A DNA stretch of 40,062 nucleotides from the NCBI GenBank assembly GCA_022824145.1, contig JAJEAY010000074.1, positions 1-40,062 of the forward strand. The letters run 5' to 3'. Source of the DNA: Rhodobacter sp. (lineage in GTDB: Bacteria > Pseudomonadota > Alphaproteobacteria > Rhodobacterales > Rhodobacteraceae). The translations under genes and the position numbers were made by a program. The notes beneath the pieces are model-generated. The model saw only the letters and a program-made list of their open reading frames with translations, was not told the origin of the DNA and made no database searches. Shown in pieces: positions 9,286-17,589 of this stretch (its first letter is position 1; each line of letters opens with the position of its first letter).

Positions 9286-10028
9286 GGCAGCAAACGGCGC
9301 AGGGACCGTTCAAATGTTCCGGCAAAAAATTCCAGCAGTTCGGTTCCTTGGGAGGGATCGAAATAGCCTGCGGTCTTTGAGCCGATCGCGAGCAGTCCTG
9401 GGGGCCTGTTCCGGCCGAGAGTCAGGGTCAGGCAGGCTTCGGACCTGATCTCTCGGTTCGAGGAACTGAAGACGGCGACGCTGCCAGTCAGAGTGGGGCG
9501 AAGCGTTACCCGGCGTGTGGGAATTTCCCGACCCTGCGTCAGGTAGTCATTGGTGAAGCCCGGTTGAACGAGCGTCAGCAGGCTGCCAAGGCTTCTGAGG
9601 ACCGGTGCAACGGGACGCGTGTCCGTTTCCATCAGCAGTTGCAGAGCCTCCACCCGCAGGATATCCGGCAGTTCGTCGCGAATGCAGGTCAGGAATCCCC
9701 GGAGAGTTACCGGTTCAAGCAGCTTCAGCACGGCGCGATGGATCAGGTTCATGCCGCTCAGGTTCTCATATGCCGCTGCGATGACGTCGCTGTGCGTCTC
9801 CTCCAGACGTTCCAGCTGCGTTTCGAGCCGGTCCATCGCGACGCCACGCAGGTCGACAATGTTGTCACCGACAGCGCGGTCGCTGGCTTCGATGAGCGCG
9901 CGCATCAGATCCCTGTCTTCCAGAACCAGTTCGGGATTCGTGAGAATCCGCTGTTTGAGATCGTTGACTTTCGCGATTCCAGATTCGCTCGATTCCTGGC
10001 TTGTGCCCTTTGCCCCTTCTGAGGTCAT
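9282..10028 (-). CDS. DUF484 family protein
   Basis: A 248-residue soluble protein. The N-terminal third is helical and charged (residues 20–95), and the rest is GAF-like, ending in the usual LLEFFAGTFERSLRRLL helix. DUF484 proteins are encoded next to xerC in many proteobacteria, but no biochemical role is established. Here the gene overlaps xerC by four bases and follows fsa after only 10 bp, so fsa–DUF484–xerC is very likely one transcript. It starts at the ATG at 10028. Confidence 0.88.
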   Translation of the reverse strand: MTSEGAKGTSQESSESGIAKVNDLKQRILTNPELVLEDRDLMRALIEASDRAVGDNIVDLRGVAMDRLETQLERLEETHSDVIAAAYENLSGMNLIHRAVLKLLEPVTLRGFLTCIRDELPDILRVEALQLLMETDTRPVAPVLRSLGSLLTLVQPGFTNDYLTQGREIPTRRVTLRPTLTGSVAVFSSSNREIRSEACLTLTLGRNRPPGLLAIGSKTAGYFDPSQGTELLEFFAGTFERSLRRLLP

Positions 10029-10038
10029 TCTTCCGGCC

Positions 10039-10692
10039 TCACACTATTTTCTGTCCCGTTTTTTCCCAATCCGCCAAAAACGCGTCCAATCCTTTGTCGG
10101 TGAGTGGGTGGCTTGCCATCTTTTTGATGACGTCCGGCGGTGCGGTCGCCACATCGGCGCCGATGAGGGCAGCCTCACTCATGTGATTCGCTGAGCGGAT
10201 CGATGCGGCAAGGATGTTCGTTTTGAAGTTAAAATTGTCGTAAATCGTGCGGATATCGGCGATCAGCTGCATTCCGTCGAGGTTTATGTCGTCAAGGCGG
10301 CCGATAAACGGTGAGATGAAAGCCGCACCTGCCTTTGCGGCAAGAATCGCTTGGTTGGCCGAAAAGCAAAGCGTGACATTCACCATTCGGCCTTCCCCGG
10401 CAAGCGTCCTGCAGGCTTTCAGCCCGGCCCAGGTGAGGGGAACCTTGATTGCTATGTTGTCGGCGATGGTTGCAAGCTCACGCCCTTCGGCAACCATTCC
10501 GTCGGCGTCGGTGGCGACGGTTTCCGCGCTGACCGGGCCATCGACGATGTCGCAGATTTCCTTTGTCACTTCCCTGATGTCGCGGCCGGACTTCATTATC
10601 AGGGATGGATTGGTGGTTACTCCGTCGGCCATTCCCAGCTCATTAAGTTCCCGGATCGCATCCACATCGGCGGTATCGACGAAGAATTTCAT
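10039..10692 (-). CDS. fsa: Fructose-6-phosphate aldolase/transaldolase (TalC–FSA family)
   Basis: A 217-residue TIM-barrel aldolase of the small transaldolase family. Lys83 (IAIKVPLT) is the Schiff-base lysine, and the N-terminus [13 protein letters not shown] and the block [13 protein letters not shown] are family signatures. The family contains both true fructose-6-phosphate aldolases and transaldolases. At the position of E. coli FSA Gln59 this protein has Glu57 (VSAETVATD), and at the Tyr131 position it has Phe129 (SPFIGRLDD). Both are the transaldolase-type choices, so I infer that it moves dihydroxyacetone units in the pentose phosphate pathway, although automatic pipelines usually name it fsa. 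It is the first gene of the fsa–DUF484–xerC transcript. Confidence 0.9.
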   Translation of the reverse strand: MKFFVDTADVDAIRELNELGMADGVTTNPSLIMKSGRDIREVTKEICDIVDGPVSAETVATDADGMVAEGRELATIADNIAIKVPLTWAGLKACRTLAGEGRMVNVTLCFSANQAILAAKAGAAFISPFIGRLDDINLDGMQLIADIRTIYDNFNFKTNILAASIRSANHMSEAALIGADVATAPPDVIKKMASHPLTDKGLDAFLADWEKTGQKIV

Positions 10693-11321
10693 TTGAGCAT
10701 GTCCTGTTCATCAGCCTCAGGGTTCGTCTCCCAATACAACAATGCTAGGGGCATTTGCAAAGGGAACCGTTGGCCGGGCGGATGGCTCACCGGAAAAACG
10801 CGCTGACTCGCAGAAACCCGATCCGTTCACCCGCTTCCTCACTCAAAGAGCAGTGATTTGATGGAAGACGCCAGTTCCTTCGTTAGCATCGGCTTCTCCG
10901 CAAATTGATCCTCAGCGAGAAGGGCGGAACACGCGTCCGAATCTGGCCGACTACTGGTTAATCTTTGCTGATAGACCTAATGCATGGAGTCGATTCTATG
11001 GGCGAACCGATGAGAGCATCCACGAAACATCGACCGCAGAAATCTACGGAAACGGCTGTGGTAGGCGTCAGGACGTCGGTGGGTTCTGTATCGCATGGCC
11101 AATCGGCGACTGGCTGGGTATCTTTCCGACTGGGGTATTTCCAGGGAACGACGGGAATGAATGCAGCTGGTTTTCCCACCAAACTGGAGCGGAGACGGAG
11201 GCATGCCGCTATGCATTCCTTCACGGATCCCGGACGGCTTAAGGCGTAGCGGCATGAAGGACCGGCAATCGCGATCCAGTCCATATGGCTGTGAGGCAGG
11301 GCTTCGCTCTGGAAGCAGGGA
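10693..11321. other. 629-bp gap between fsa and priA, no recognised gene
   Basis: It separates two divergent genes and should hold both promoters. Several frames are open at once between about 10862 and 11242, including one that runs 126 codons with no usable start codon and an odd Trp/Cys-rich composition. None resembles a family I know. Confidence 0.5.
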
Positions 11322-13571
11322 ATGTTCGATATCTCAGTCCGGAACGCTTTGCAAAGCCGCCGGGAAGCCGGCCCCTTGACCTCCCCCGCATCATTTTCTG
11401 AGGGAGAGCTGGTCGCTGTCCAGACAACGCAGCCGCTTGACCAGGCGCTGGACTACGCCGCCCCAGCCGGCGGTTGTGTCGCGGGCGATTTCGTTGAGGT
11501 GCCGCTCGGTCCCCGTAAGGTCGTCGGAGTTGTTTGGGGAAGCGGAACAGGCGATGTAGACCAATCCAGGATCCGCCCGGTCTCCCGTGTTCTTGACGCT
11601 GCGCCGATGCGTGCCGAGATGCGTGAATTCCTTGTCCGCGTCGCAGGCTATACGCTGACTCCTATGCACGCCATGCTTCGCATGGCCTGCCGGTCGCCCG
11701 GTCTCGTTGACCCTCCTTCGATGCGCAGAGTCTACTGCCGAGGTGAAGGATTGCCCGATCGTGTCACCGACGCGCGACAGCGCGTGCTCGCTGCGCTGGA
11801 TGAGTATGGTGGGCTCACTTTGACGCTTGGAGAACTCTCTCAGGCTGCAGGAGTTTCGTCTTCCGTCATCAAGGGGCTAGTCAGGCTGGGCGTGGTCAGG
11901 GAGGAAGAAAGCCCGCGTGACCTGCCGTATCCGCATCTGGATCCAAGCCTGCCCGGCATTGAGCTTTCTCCGGCCCAGGCAAGTGCCGCCGCCGACCTCC
12001 GCACATGCTTTGAGGACGGCGAATATAGCACGACCCTGCTTAAAGGCGTCACTGGCTCGGGCAAGACGGAAGTCTATCTTGAAGCTGTTGCTGAATGCCT
12101 TGCGCAGAAGCGTCAGGCCCTGGTCCTCCTTCCTGAAATCGCATTGACAGCAGAGTTCTTGAAAAGGGTGGAGCGGCGGTTTGGCGCCGTGCCGACGGAG
12201 TGGCATTCAAGCGTATCGCTGACTGAACGCCGCCGTGCCTGGCGCATGGTCGGAGAGAGTGGAGCACAGCTTGTGGTCGGCGCGCGGTCGGCGCTGTTCC
12301 TGCCTTTCCGCGACCTTGGCCTGATCGTCGTCGACGAGGAACACGACACATCCTACAAGCAGGAGGATGGAGTATTGTACAACGCCCGCGACATGGCGGT
12401 GCTGCGTGCTTCCATCTGCTCTGCACAGGTAGTTCTGGCGTCAGCAACGCCCTGTCTGGAAAGCTGGGCCAATGCTGAGGCAGGCAAGTACCGCAAGCTT
12501 GAGCTAAGCAGCCGTTTCGGCGAGGCGGATCTGCCGGAGATGCGCGCAATCGACATGAGGGAAGAAAGACTTGCGCCAAGTCACTGGATTTCGCCGACGC
12601 TGCGCGACGCGGTCAACTCACGGCTTGATTCAGGCGAGCAGTCCCTGCTGTTCCTGAATCGCCGTGGTTACGCGCCTGTTACTGTGTGCCGTGCCTGCGG
12701 CCATCAGATTGGATGCGAACATTGCGATGCGCGTATGGTCGAGCACCGATTCCGCAATCGCCTTGTCTGCCACCGCTGTGGTGAGTCGGTGCCTAAACCG
12801 TTGGTATGTCCGGCGTGCGGCGCCGAAAGCCGTCTGGTTCCAGTCGGGCCAGGAGTTGAGCGGCTGTCCGAAGAGGCATTGGAACTCTTTCCCGAAGCGC
12901 GCATTGCGGTGCTCAGTTCTGACCTGTTCGGTTCGGCCCGGGAGCTGAGGAGGCAGGTGCAGGCGATTGCGGACGGCGAGGCCGACATCGTCATTGGAAC
13001 CCAGCTGGTGGCCAAGGGACATGATTTTCCTCAGCTAACACTGGTTGGGGTCATCGATGCCGATCTAGGCGTCCATGGCTCAGACCTGCGGGCGGCTGAA
13101 CGTACCTTTCAGTTGATGCGGCAGGTCGCAGGTCGTGCCGGTCGCCGGGACCGCCAGGGCGAAGCGCTCCTGCAGACCTGGCAGCCGGAGCATGCATTGA
13201 TCCAGGCGATTCTCTCGGGCGAGGAAGAGAGCTTCTGGCAGACCGAGGCCGCTGGGCGGCGGGCGGCTGGCGTGCCGCCATTTGGCCGATTCGCGGGAGT
13301 CATTCTGAGCGGAACCGATGAACGGGCTGTATCGGAAGTCGGCCGTGCCCTGGCCCGCAGCGATGCGCCGCTTCGCAAGGTGGGCGCTCAGGTCTATGGA
13401 CCCGCTCCTGCTCCCGTTGCCCGTATCCGCGGTCGCCATCGTGTAAGGCTGCTGGTAAAGGCGGCAAAGTCGGCTCCGCTTCAGCCAGCGCTCGCAAGAT
13501 GGGTGCAGCAGGTGAGGATTCCTTCGCGTGTTCGCCTGTCAATCGACATAGATCCGCAGACATTCTATTGA
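11322..13571 (+). CDS. priA: Primosomal protein N′ (replication restart helicase PriA)
   Basis: This superfamily-2 3′–5′ helicase recognises abandoned forks and reloads DnaB. The 749-residue protein has the N-terminal 3′-end-binding domain (LDYAAPAGG…VEVPLGPRKVVGVVWG). Walker A, GVTGSGKT, is at 242–249 and DEEH at 338–341. The zinc-binding insert is complete, with eight cysteines at 456, 459, 465, 468, 483, 486, 496 and 499, and the helicase motif VI is QVAGRAGRRDRQGEA. The start is uncertain: the ATG at 11322 gives about 30 residues before the conserved ELVAVQTTQPLDQALDY block. It is divergent from fsa, an arrangement I recall as common in Rhodobacterales. Confidence 0.95.
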   Translation: MFDISVRNALQSRREAGPLTSPASFSEGELVAVQTTQPLDQALDYAAPAGGCVAGDFVEVPLGPRKVVGVVWGSGTGDVDQSRIRPVSRVLDAAPMRAEMREFLVRVAGYTLTPMHAMLRMACRSPGLVDPPSMRRVYCRGEGLPDRVTDARQRVLAALDEYGGLTLTLGELSQAAGVSSSVIKGLVRLGVVREEESPRDLPYPHLDPSLPGIELSPAQASAAADLRTCFEDGEYSTTLLKGVTGSGKTEVYLEAVAECLAQKRQALVLLPEIALTAEFLKRVERRFGAVPTEWHSSVSLTERRRAWRMVGESGAQLVVGARSALFLPFRDLGLIVVDEEHDTSYKQEDGVLYNARDMAVLRASICSAQVVLASATPCLESWANAEAGKYRKLELSSRFGEADLPEMRAIDMREERLAPSHWISPTLRDAVNSRLDSGEQSLLFLNRRGYAPVTVCRACGHQIGCEHCDARMVEHRFRNRLVCHRCGESVPKPLVCPACGAESRLVPVGPGVERLSEEALELFPEARIAVLSSDLFGSARELRRQVQAIADGEADIVIGTQLVAKGHDFPQLTLVGVIDADLGVHGSDLRAAERTFQLMRQVAGRAGRRDRQGEALLQTWQPEHALIQAILSGEEESFWQTEAAGRRAAGVPPFGRFAGVILSGTDERAVSEVGRALARSDAPLRKVGAQVYGPAPAPVARIRGRHRVRLLVKAAKSAPLQPALARWVQQVRIPSRVRLSIDIDPQTFY

Positions 13572-13779
13572 TCTCACCTGCCGCTGGATATCCTGCATTT
13601 CCGGTGCCGGAGCGCTCTTTCCCAAATATTTGGCCGAACCGTCCGACCACGGACCCGGTGTGGCCCAAAGGGCGGAGCCAGGTTTTTCGGTCGCATGGTG
13701 CCGGAGAGATGGCGACTCCTGTCCGGTGAACCCGCCAGCAAAAACAGCGAGCGATTGGATATTGAGGCAGCGGAGGCGG

Positions 13780-14430
13780 CTACCTGAGCGAGCAATTGTA
13801 CAACCGCATTGCTTCCGCTCGGGGTTCGGCGAGTATCGAGCGGTCCTCACCAGGGAAAAAGCGGGCTCGGGTCGCTGTCGGCATGGGGTTGGGCGCAAGC
13901 ACATGGACCCTTGGGCCTCCGCGGGCCGTCTCAGCGGACCAGGCGCGCGCAAGCGCGATCTGGGCAGCCTTGCTCGCCGCATAGGCGCCAAAAAATTTCT
14001 CCGAGGAATGAGGATCATCGAAGAATACTGCCTGCGATCCTTCGCCCCTGAGCAGTGGCGCAACCATTGGAATCAGCATGGCAGTCGCTGTTGCGTTGGT
14101 CGCAACGGCAGTTTGCCAGTCTTTGGCGTCAATGTGGTCCACCGGAGACAATGGCGGTGCGTGGACCGCCGAGTGAATCCACATATCCAGCCCACCCCAA
14201 CGCTCATGTATCGAGTGGCAGAGATGCGCCATGGCGTCGGTTCGGGTAATGTCCATCGGCGCAAGCGTTGCGGTGCCGCCCGCCAGCTTGATGCGGTCAT
14301 CAAGCTCTTCAAGCGCGCCGGTGGTACGGGCCACCGCTACGGTGTGATGGCTTTCCGCCAATACTTCGGCGAAGGCCGCGCCAAGACCGCGCGATGCGCC
14401 GGTGATAAGGGCTATTCGTATGTCCGACAT
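13780..14430 (-). CDS. Short-chain dehydrogenase/reductase-like protein
   Basis: A 216-residue Rossmann-fold protein. The cofactor loop TGASRGLG is at residues 10–17 and the YxxxK pair is Tyr150 and Lys154 (GAYAASKAA). The serine normally found about 13 residues before the tyrosine is missing: the segment reads AVFFDDPHSS, so catalysis may be unusual or lost. FFDDP-type sequences seem familiar from related alphaproteobacterial proteins that lie next to purF, which would make this a subfamily trait and not damage. I chose the ATG at 14430, just before the dinucleotide fold; the frame is open further upstream through the bioY promoter. The substrate is unknown. It is divergent from bioY. Confidence 0.8.
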   Translation of the reverse strand: MSDIRIALITGASRGLGAAFAEVLAESHHTVAVARTTGALEELDDRIKLAGGTATLAPMDITRTDAMAHLCHSIHERWGGLDMWIHSAVHAPPLSPVDHIDAKDWQTAVATNATATAMLIPMVAPLLRGEGSQAVFFDDPHSSEKFFGAYAASKAAQIALARAWSAETARGGPRVHVLAPNPMPTATRARFFPGEDRSILAEPRAEAMRLYNCSLR

Positions 14431-14473
14431 CAATGGCCATGTTTCATCAGGTATTGGCGGGGACAAGTCAAAC

Positions 14474-14501
14474 TTGACAGGAATGCGCGGCTTTGTGATA
14501 T
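14474..14501 (+). promoter_or_regulatory. Candidate sigma-70 promoter of bioY
   Basis: TTGACA (14474–14479) and TGATAT (14496–14501) are separated by 16 bp, followed 36 bp later by the bioY ATG at 14538. The −35 is a perfect match; the −10 is weak. No BioR-type palindrome (TTATAGATAA-like) was seen in the 107-bp divergent gap. Confidence 0.4.
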
Positions 14502-14537
14502 CGCGCAGAACCGGACTTCCAGATTCAGGAGAGAAAA

Positions 14538-15101
14538 ATGACCCTTTCCCGCGCTCTGTTTCCTGCAATGTCGTGGCTGACCCAAGTGCTGCTGGTGCTG
14601 GGTGGAACAGTTCTCATTGCGATCTCGGCACAGGTCGCCGTACCGATGTTCCCGGTGCCAATGACGCTGCAGACACTTGCGATTCTCGTAATCGGCCTTG
14701 TTTACGGCGCACGGCTTGGAGCCATCACTTTGCTGGCTTATCTCGCCGAGGGTGCCGTGGGCCTTCCAGTCTTCGCTAACGGCAATGCCGGTCTGCCCTA
14801 CATGATGGGGCCGACGGGCGGGTTCCTGGTCGGATTCGTGATGATGGCATATCTTGCCGGTCTTGCGGCCGACCGCAGAATCACCGCGGGCATTGTTTCC
14901 ACTTCAGCGGTAACCGTCGCTGTCTCCGCGCTGCTCTATATCCCCGGTCTGCTTTGGCCCGCAGCGGCTATGGGCAAGACTCTGGATGTGCTCTGGCTTC
15001 ACTGGATGTCACCGTTTCTTGTCGGGGACGCTGTAAAGGCGGTTCTGGCGGCTCTTATGGTAACTGGTGGCTGGGCTGTGCTGCGGAACCGCCGCCGCTG
15101 A
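14538..15101 (+). CDS. bioY: Biotin transporter substrate-binding subunit BioY
   Basis: BioY is the membrane S-component of an ECF-type biotin importer; it can act alone or with BioM and BioN. The 187-residue protein has about six hydrophobic helices. The conserved N-terminal segment is AQVAVPMFPVPMTLQTLAIL, followed by the loop LAEGAVGLPVFANG and MGPTGGFLVGF, both typical of BioY. A GGAGAG-like ribosome site precedes the ATG. No bioM or bioN gene lies in the window, so the energy-coupling subunits are encoded elsewhere or the protein works alone. It lies between the divergent dehydrogenase-like gene and convergent purF. Confidence 0.93.
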   Translation: MTLSRALFPAMSWLTQVLLVLGGTVLIAISAQVAVPMFPVPMTLQTLAILVIGLVYGARLGAITLLAYLAEGAVGLPVFANGNAGLPYMMGPTGGFLVGFVMMAYLAGLAADRRITAGIVSTSAVTVAVSALLYIPGLLWPAAAMGKTLDVLWLHWMSPFLVGDAVKAVLAALMVTGGWAVLRNRRR

Positions 15102-15120
15102 TTCCCCTTTTGGTTGCAGG

Positions 15121-15151
15121 ATGCGCCGCGTCGGAACAGGATGCGGCGCAT
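15121..15151. terminator. GC-rich hairpin between convergent bioY and purF
   Basis: Perfect 9-bp arms ATGCGCCGC (15121–15129) and GCGGCGCAT (15143–15151) flank a 13-base loop, starting 20 bp after the bioY stop. No long T-tract follows, so it may be a weak bidirectional terminator or an mRNA 3′-end stabiliser. Confidence 0.5.
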
Positions 15152-15250
15152 TCCGGAGCATTCACGCCGTGAGTTTGCGTTTACATCGGCCGTGAATGCC
15201 CGGGCCGGAATCCGCAGGCTGTAACGACCTTATGGACGCAGGCGGGAAGC

Positions 15251-16741
15251 CTATGCGGCGTCCGCCACCTTGGCGCCATCCTCAATCATTTTCGGCGTCC
15301 GAATCGGATACTCGCCCGAGAAACAGGCGTCGCAATACTGTGGATTAACGGAATCCCGGCCTGTCGACTCGCCGACGGCCCGATAGAGACCGTCGAGCGA
15401 GATGAACCTGAGACTGTCAACTCCGAGATGGTCCCGCATCTCTTCTTCGTTCATTCCGGCGGCCAGGAGCTTTTCCCGCTGCGGCGTGTCTACGCCATAG
15501 AAGCACGGCCAGGCGGTAGGGGGTGAGGCGATGCGGAAATGGACCTCCTTCGCCCCGGCGTCGATGATCATGTCCTTGATCTTTCGGCTTGTGGTGCCCC
15601 GCACAACGGAATCATCTACGAGAATCACGCGCTTATCTTTCACAAGCGCCCGGTTGACGTTTAGCTTGAGCCGAACGCCCATGTTGCGGATCTGGTCAGT
15701 GGGTTCAATGAAGGTGCGGCCCATATACTGGTTACGGATAATGCCCATCGCGTATGGAACGCGCGACGCCCGGCTGTAGCCTATCGCTGCCGGCGTGCCA
15801 CTGTCAGGCACAGGACATACCAGATCGGCATCCACATATGCTTCCCGTGCGAGTTCCTCTCCGATCCTGTGCCTTGTCGTGTAGACCGACTGGCCACCGA
15901 GGACGGAATCAGGTCTGCTGAAATAGACGTACTCGAAGAGGCAGAAGCGCGGCCTGCAGTTATTGAACGGTCTGAAGCTCTCGATCCCGGCTTCAGTGAT
16001 CACGACCATTTCGCCCGGCTTGATCTCGCGGACAAACTCGGCGCCAATGATATCGAATGCGCAGGTTTCAGATGAAAGCGCCCAGCCGTCGCCGATCCTT
16101 CCAAGCATCAGCGGACGTACTCCATGCGGATCCCGCACACCGATGAGTTTGGTGCGGGTCATCGCGACGATGGAGAACGCGCCTTCCACCTGCCGCAACG
16201 CGTCCATAATTCTCTCAGGCATGGTACGCTTGTGTGATCGGGCCATCAGGTGGATGATGCATTCGCTGTCGGTGGACGACTGGAAGATCGAGCCGAGTTC
16301 GACGAGTTCACGCCTGAGCCCGATCGCATTGGTGATGTTGCCGTTATGCGCGATCGCGGCGCCGCCAAGGGAGAATTCTCCAAAGAACGGCTGGACATCG
16401 CGAATTGCGGTGTTGCCCTTTGTTCCGGCCGTGGAATAGCGGACATGGCCGATCGCCAGAGGTCCTGGCAGGGATTCCATGAGCGAGGCTCTAGTGAAGT
16501 GATCGCGTACATAGCCGAAACGACGCGCCGAGTTGAACCCCGCTTCGGAGTCGTGGGCAACGATGCCACAGGCTTCCTGGCCACGATGCTGAAGGGCATG
16601 TAAACCGAGCGCCACAAAATTCGCGGCTTCCGCCACACCGATGACGCCGAAGATGCCGCACTCCTCACGAAGCCGGTCGTCATCGAACGGATGGATGGCG
16701 AATCGCTCCGCAGTTGACTGGTTTGCTGAATTCTCGGACAT
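15251..16741 (-). CDS. purF: Amidophosphoribosyltransferase
   Basis: PurF makes 5-phosphoribosylamine from PRPP and glutamine, the first committed step of purine synthesis. The 496-residue protein begins with a propeptide of 27 residues, then Cys28 (REECGIFGVIG), the N-terminal nucleophile exposed after self-cleavage. The glutaminase domain is followed by a phosphoribosyltransferase domain with the PRPP loop VILVDDSVVRGTTSRK near residue 375. The C-terminal YCDACFSGEYP motif (Cys470 and Cys473) marks the Bacillus-type enzyme that carries a [4Fe-4S] cluster. I chose the ATG at 16741; a TTG at 16762 is in frame. It lies 263 bp after cvpA on the same strand. Confidence 0.96.
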   Translation of the reverse strand: MSENSANQSTAERFAIHPFDDDRLREECGIFGVIGVAEAANFVALGLHALQHRGQEACGIVAHDSEAGFNSARRFGYVRDHFTRASLMESLPGPLAIGHVRYSTAGTKGNTAIRDVQPFFGEFSLGGAAIAHNGNITNAIGLRRELVELGSIFQSSTDSECIIHLMARSHKRTMPERIMDALRQVEGAFSIVAMTRTKLIGVRDPHGVRPLMLGRIGDGWALSSETCAFDIIGAEFVREIKPGEMVVITEAGIESFRPFNNCRPRFCLFEYVYFSRPDSVLGGQSVYTTRHRIGEELAREAYVDADLVCPVPDSGTPAAIGYSRASRVPYAMGIIRNQYMGRTFIEPTDQIRNMGVRLKLNVNRALVKDKRVILVDDSVVRGTTSRKIKDMIIDAGAKEVHFRIASPPTAWPCFYGVDTPQREKLLAAGMNEEEMRDHLGVDSLRFISLDGLYRAVGESTGRDSVNPQYCDACFSGEYPIRTPKMIEDGAKVADAA

Positions 16742-17004
16742 TTCATCTGCCCCCCGAATCAATATTTACCACCATTCGACTCGAAATCCACGAGATTGTG
16801 TGAGGTGAAACAACTGCATTGTGCCAGCGATGATCGCACGGAATTCCTTGATGAAGCTGGTGCCGAGTTGCAGGAATTGGATCCCGACTGACTTCCCGAA
16901 TATACTGCAAGTGGCTGGCGGATCGAGTTGGTTCAATTGAATACTGATTGACCGAATGCGGAACCTGAAGTCCGAACTGCGCATGTCTCACGGAAAGTGG
17001 TCCA

Positions 17005-17559
17005 TCATGCACTGCATGCTCCGAGCAGTTGTTCATATTGATTGTGGATCCAGCCTGGGGCCTGTTCCGTGATGCCGCTGCTGAGCAGGTGTTTGACTTC
17101 GTCGAATATTCCGGTGGTGACGCTGTCGTCGACCGCCGGAAGCGCATCGTCGAAACCAATGAGTTCGTAGACGACAAGGAGGACTGCGACGAGCAGGAAT
17201 CCACGTATGACGCCAAACAGGAATCCCGCTCCTTGGTCTACCTTGTTCAGGGCGGAGCGTTGGACGGCAGAGGACAGCAGGGGGGTGAACACCGACAGGA
17301 TGATCAGCGAAATCGCAAACGCAGCGGCAAAGGCGAAGAGCGTGGACAATTCGCAGCTGTCGCGCAGGTAGTCGCTTACTACCGGAATTTCTCGGACAAG
17401 CGGTTCAGCAGCCGGAGCAACGAAAAACGCAATGAAGGCGGCGGCAATCCAGCCCAGAATAGCCATCGCCTCCCGAATGAATCCCCGTGAATAGGCGAGC
17501 AGCGCCGAAACTAGCACAACTGCGGCAACCGCTCCGTCTATGACCGTAAAGCCACCCAT
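17005..17559 (-). CDS. cvpA: CvpA family membrane protein
   Basis: A 184-residue protein with four predicted membrane helices and the CvpA landmarks: FTVIDGAVAAVVLVSALLAY at the N-terminus, then YSRGFIREAMAILGWI, and NKVDQGAGFLFGVIRGFLLV in the middle. CvpA was first linked to colicin V production and is needed for envelope or bile stress tolerance in some bacteria; its molecular function is unclear. It follows radA by 30 bp and precedes purF, matching the radA–cvpA–purF order I recall in Rhodobacterales. The start is the ATG at 17559. Confidence 0.92.
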   Translation of the reverse strand: MGGFTVIDGAVAAVVLVSALLAYSRGFIREAMAILGWIAAAFIAFFVAPAAEPLVREIPVVSDYLRDSCELSTLFAFAAAFAISLIILSVFTPLLSSAVQRSALNKVDQGAGFLFGVIRGFLLVAVLLVVYELIGFDDALPAVDDSVTTGIFDEVKHLLSSGITEQAPGWIHNQYEQLLGACSA

Positions 17560-17589
17560 GATTACGTTCCGCCCCCGAAATTTCGGTTT

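Noticed and set aside
10862-11242. A 126-codon stop-free plus-strand frame with several Trp and Cys residues in the fsa–priA gap, overlapped by open frames on both strands
   Set aside because: It has no ATG or GTG start, no ribosome site and no recognised motif. Several frames being open together is expected from composition in high-GC DNA.
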